Both the position numbers and the translations under genes were made by a program. A DNA stretch of 13,399 nt, taken from Betaproteobacteria bacterium. Lineage in GTDB: Bacteria; Pseudomonadota; Gammaproteobacteria; Burkholderiales; Usitatibacteraceae. The notes below the pieces were generated by a model that saw nothing but the letters and a program-made list of their open reading frames with translations, had not been told where the DNA came from and searched no databases. The DNA is taken from assembly GCA_012274175.1 (NCBI GenBank), contig JAAOZZ010000138.1, positions 1-13,399 of the forward strand. Reading direction: 5' to 3'. Of this stretch, positions 12,685 through 13,399 are shown piece after piece (the stretch's first letter is position 1; each line of letters starts with the position of its first letter).

Positions 12685-13399
12685 CAGTCGAATAGCGCGA
12701 GGGCGGCTTCGTGGAGCGGCTGGCCGCGCTCGGCGAACGCATCGACCACGCTGAAGTGGTGCAGCCCCGGCAGCATGAGCAGCGATCGCACCTGGGGCTT
12801 CCACGCCTGAGCGAGGAGGCGCGATTGGCGCCGGAATTCGCCGCTTTCGTCCGCACCCGCGGCCACGACGAGCGGGGCGCGGACCGCGCGCGGCCGGCCG
12901 GCAAGGTCCAGGCGTTCGACCGCCGCGCGATCGAGGCGGAAGTCCGCGTTGAAGCCGAAGTGCAGGAGCGGCTCGAAATCGAACACGCCGCTGATGGGAA
13001 CGCCGCCCACGATGCGCGCCGGATCGAACTGCAGGCGCGGTACCGGTGCGGCGAAGAGCGCCGCCGTGAGGTGGCCGCCCGCGGAGTGCCCGGCGACCAC
13101 CACGCGTTCCATCGCAACGCCTTCGCGCTCGCCGTGGGCGAAGAGCCAGTTCACCGCGTCGATGGCGTCGTCCACGATCTCCTCGATGCGCGCTTCGGGA
13201 GACAGGCGGTAGCGCGGCAGCGCCACGTTCACGCCCGCCGCGACCCACGGGGCCGCGAGCCACGAGAACATGTCCTTGTCGAGCGAGCGCCAGTAGCCGC
13301 CGTGGATGAACACGAGCGTGCCGCGGGCGTTGGCCGCGGGGAAGAGGTCGATGCGATGGCGCGCGTGGGGTCCATAGGCGAGGTCGAGGCGGCCGGGCA
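12684..13399 (-). CDS. Alpha/beta hydrolase (carboxylesterase / BD-FAE-like), 5' end cut by window edge
   Basis: The frame is open to the right edge and runs through LDLAYGPHARHRIDLFP and TLVFIHGGYW, ending with TGA at 12684-12686. It has the alpha/beta hydrolase oxyanion motif HGGYW, the nucleophile motif GHSAGG, a likely acid in GADESGEF and a histidine in GLHHFS. It therefore acts as a serine hydrolase on an ester or amide, perhaps like kynurenine formamidase or BD-FAE-type esterases; the substrate cannot be told. The N-terminus lies beyond the window, so length and any export signal are unknown. It is the first visible gene of the leftward operon, 13 nt before the adaptor gene. Confidence 0.88.
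   Translation of the reverse strand, partial: PGRLDLAYGPHARHRIDLFPAANARGTLVFIHGGYWRSLDKDMFSWLAAPWVAAGVNVALPRYRLSPEARIEEIVDDAIDAVNWLFAHGEREGVAMERVVVAGHSAGGHLTAALFAAPVPRLQFDPARIVGGVPISGVFDFEPLLHFGFNADFRLDRAAVERLDLAGRPRAVRAPLVVAAGADESGEFRRQSRLLAQAWKPQVRSLLMLPGLHHFSVVDAFAERGQPLHEAALALFD

Noticed and set aside
10739..12754. A 671-codon plus-strand open frame antisense to the ABC ATPase and adaptor.
   Set aside because: Antisense shadow typical of high-GC DNA: Arg/His/Gly-rich product with no domain, over two genes with full motif sets.
1..13399. CRISPR arrays, tRNA or rRNA genes, insertion sequences, phage integration sites.
   Set aside because: None seen: no regular direct repeats with spacers, no cloverleaf-like gene, no transposase or integrase.

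Overview
The window is very GC-rich, densely packed bacterial DNA. Gene types and style suggest a betaproteobacterium: a PssA-type CDP-alcohol transferase, an RsiW-like anti-sigma factor, Tat-exported enzymes and short GGGGTC...CCCC repeats. The lineage is an inference from gene content; there is no rRNA or other marker gene. I see no tRNA, rRNA, CRISPR array, IS element or integrase. The window holds sixteen genes, and the first and last run off its edges.

Left part (1-2989), housekeeping and envelope genes: the end of a small membrane protein (+), a tandem-CBS protein (-), a phosphatidylserine-synthase-like enzyme (+), a universal stress protein (+), an exported glycine-zipper protein with a Tyr-rich and His-rich tail (-), and a small four-cysteine protein (+). 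These look like separate transcription units.

Centre (2991-5565), a compact divergent stress or redox module. An ECF sigma factor and its membrane anti-sigma factor run rightward. A Tat-exported lipoprotein-like metallophosphatase and a CuA-like cupredoxin, coupled by an ATGA overlap, run leftward. The 124-bp control region between them carries two inverted repeats built from the same GGAAT/ATTCC half-site. GGAAT is a typical core of ECF -35 elements, so the sigma factor may drive both arms. The cupredoxin keeps the C-x3-C-x3-H-x2-M loop of CuA but has Met where CuA has its first His.

Next (5566-6745) comes a perfect 9-bp-stem palindrome and then an ornithine cyclodeaminase/mu-crystallin family dehydrogenase (+).

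Right part (6761-13399), one leftward seven-gene operon with gaps of only 1-30 nt. Its order is alpha/beta hydrolase, membrane-fusion protein, MacB-type ATPase, two FtsX-like permeases, a RuBisCO-like protein (RLP, form IV) and a cupin. The last pair recalls the RLP plus cupin methylsulfurylase pair of Rhodospirillum rubrum, which turns the methylthio-sugar from 5'-methylthioadenosine into 1-deoxyxylulose 5-phosphate and methanethiol. Finding the pair fused to an efflux operon, with a single base between the permease stop and the RLP start, is the most unusual feature here.
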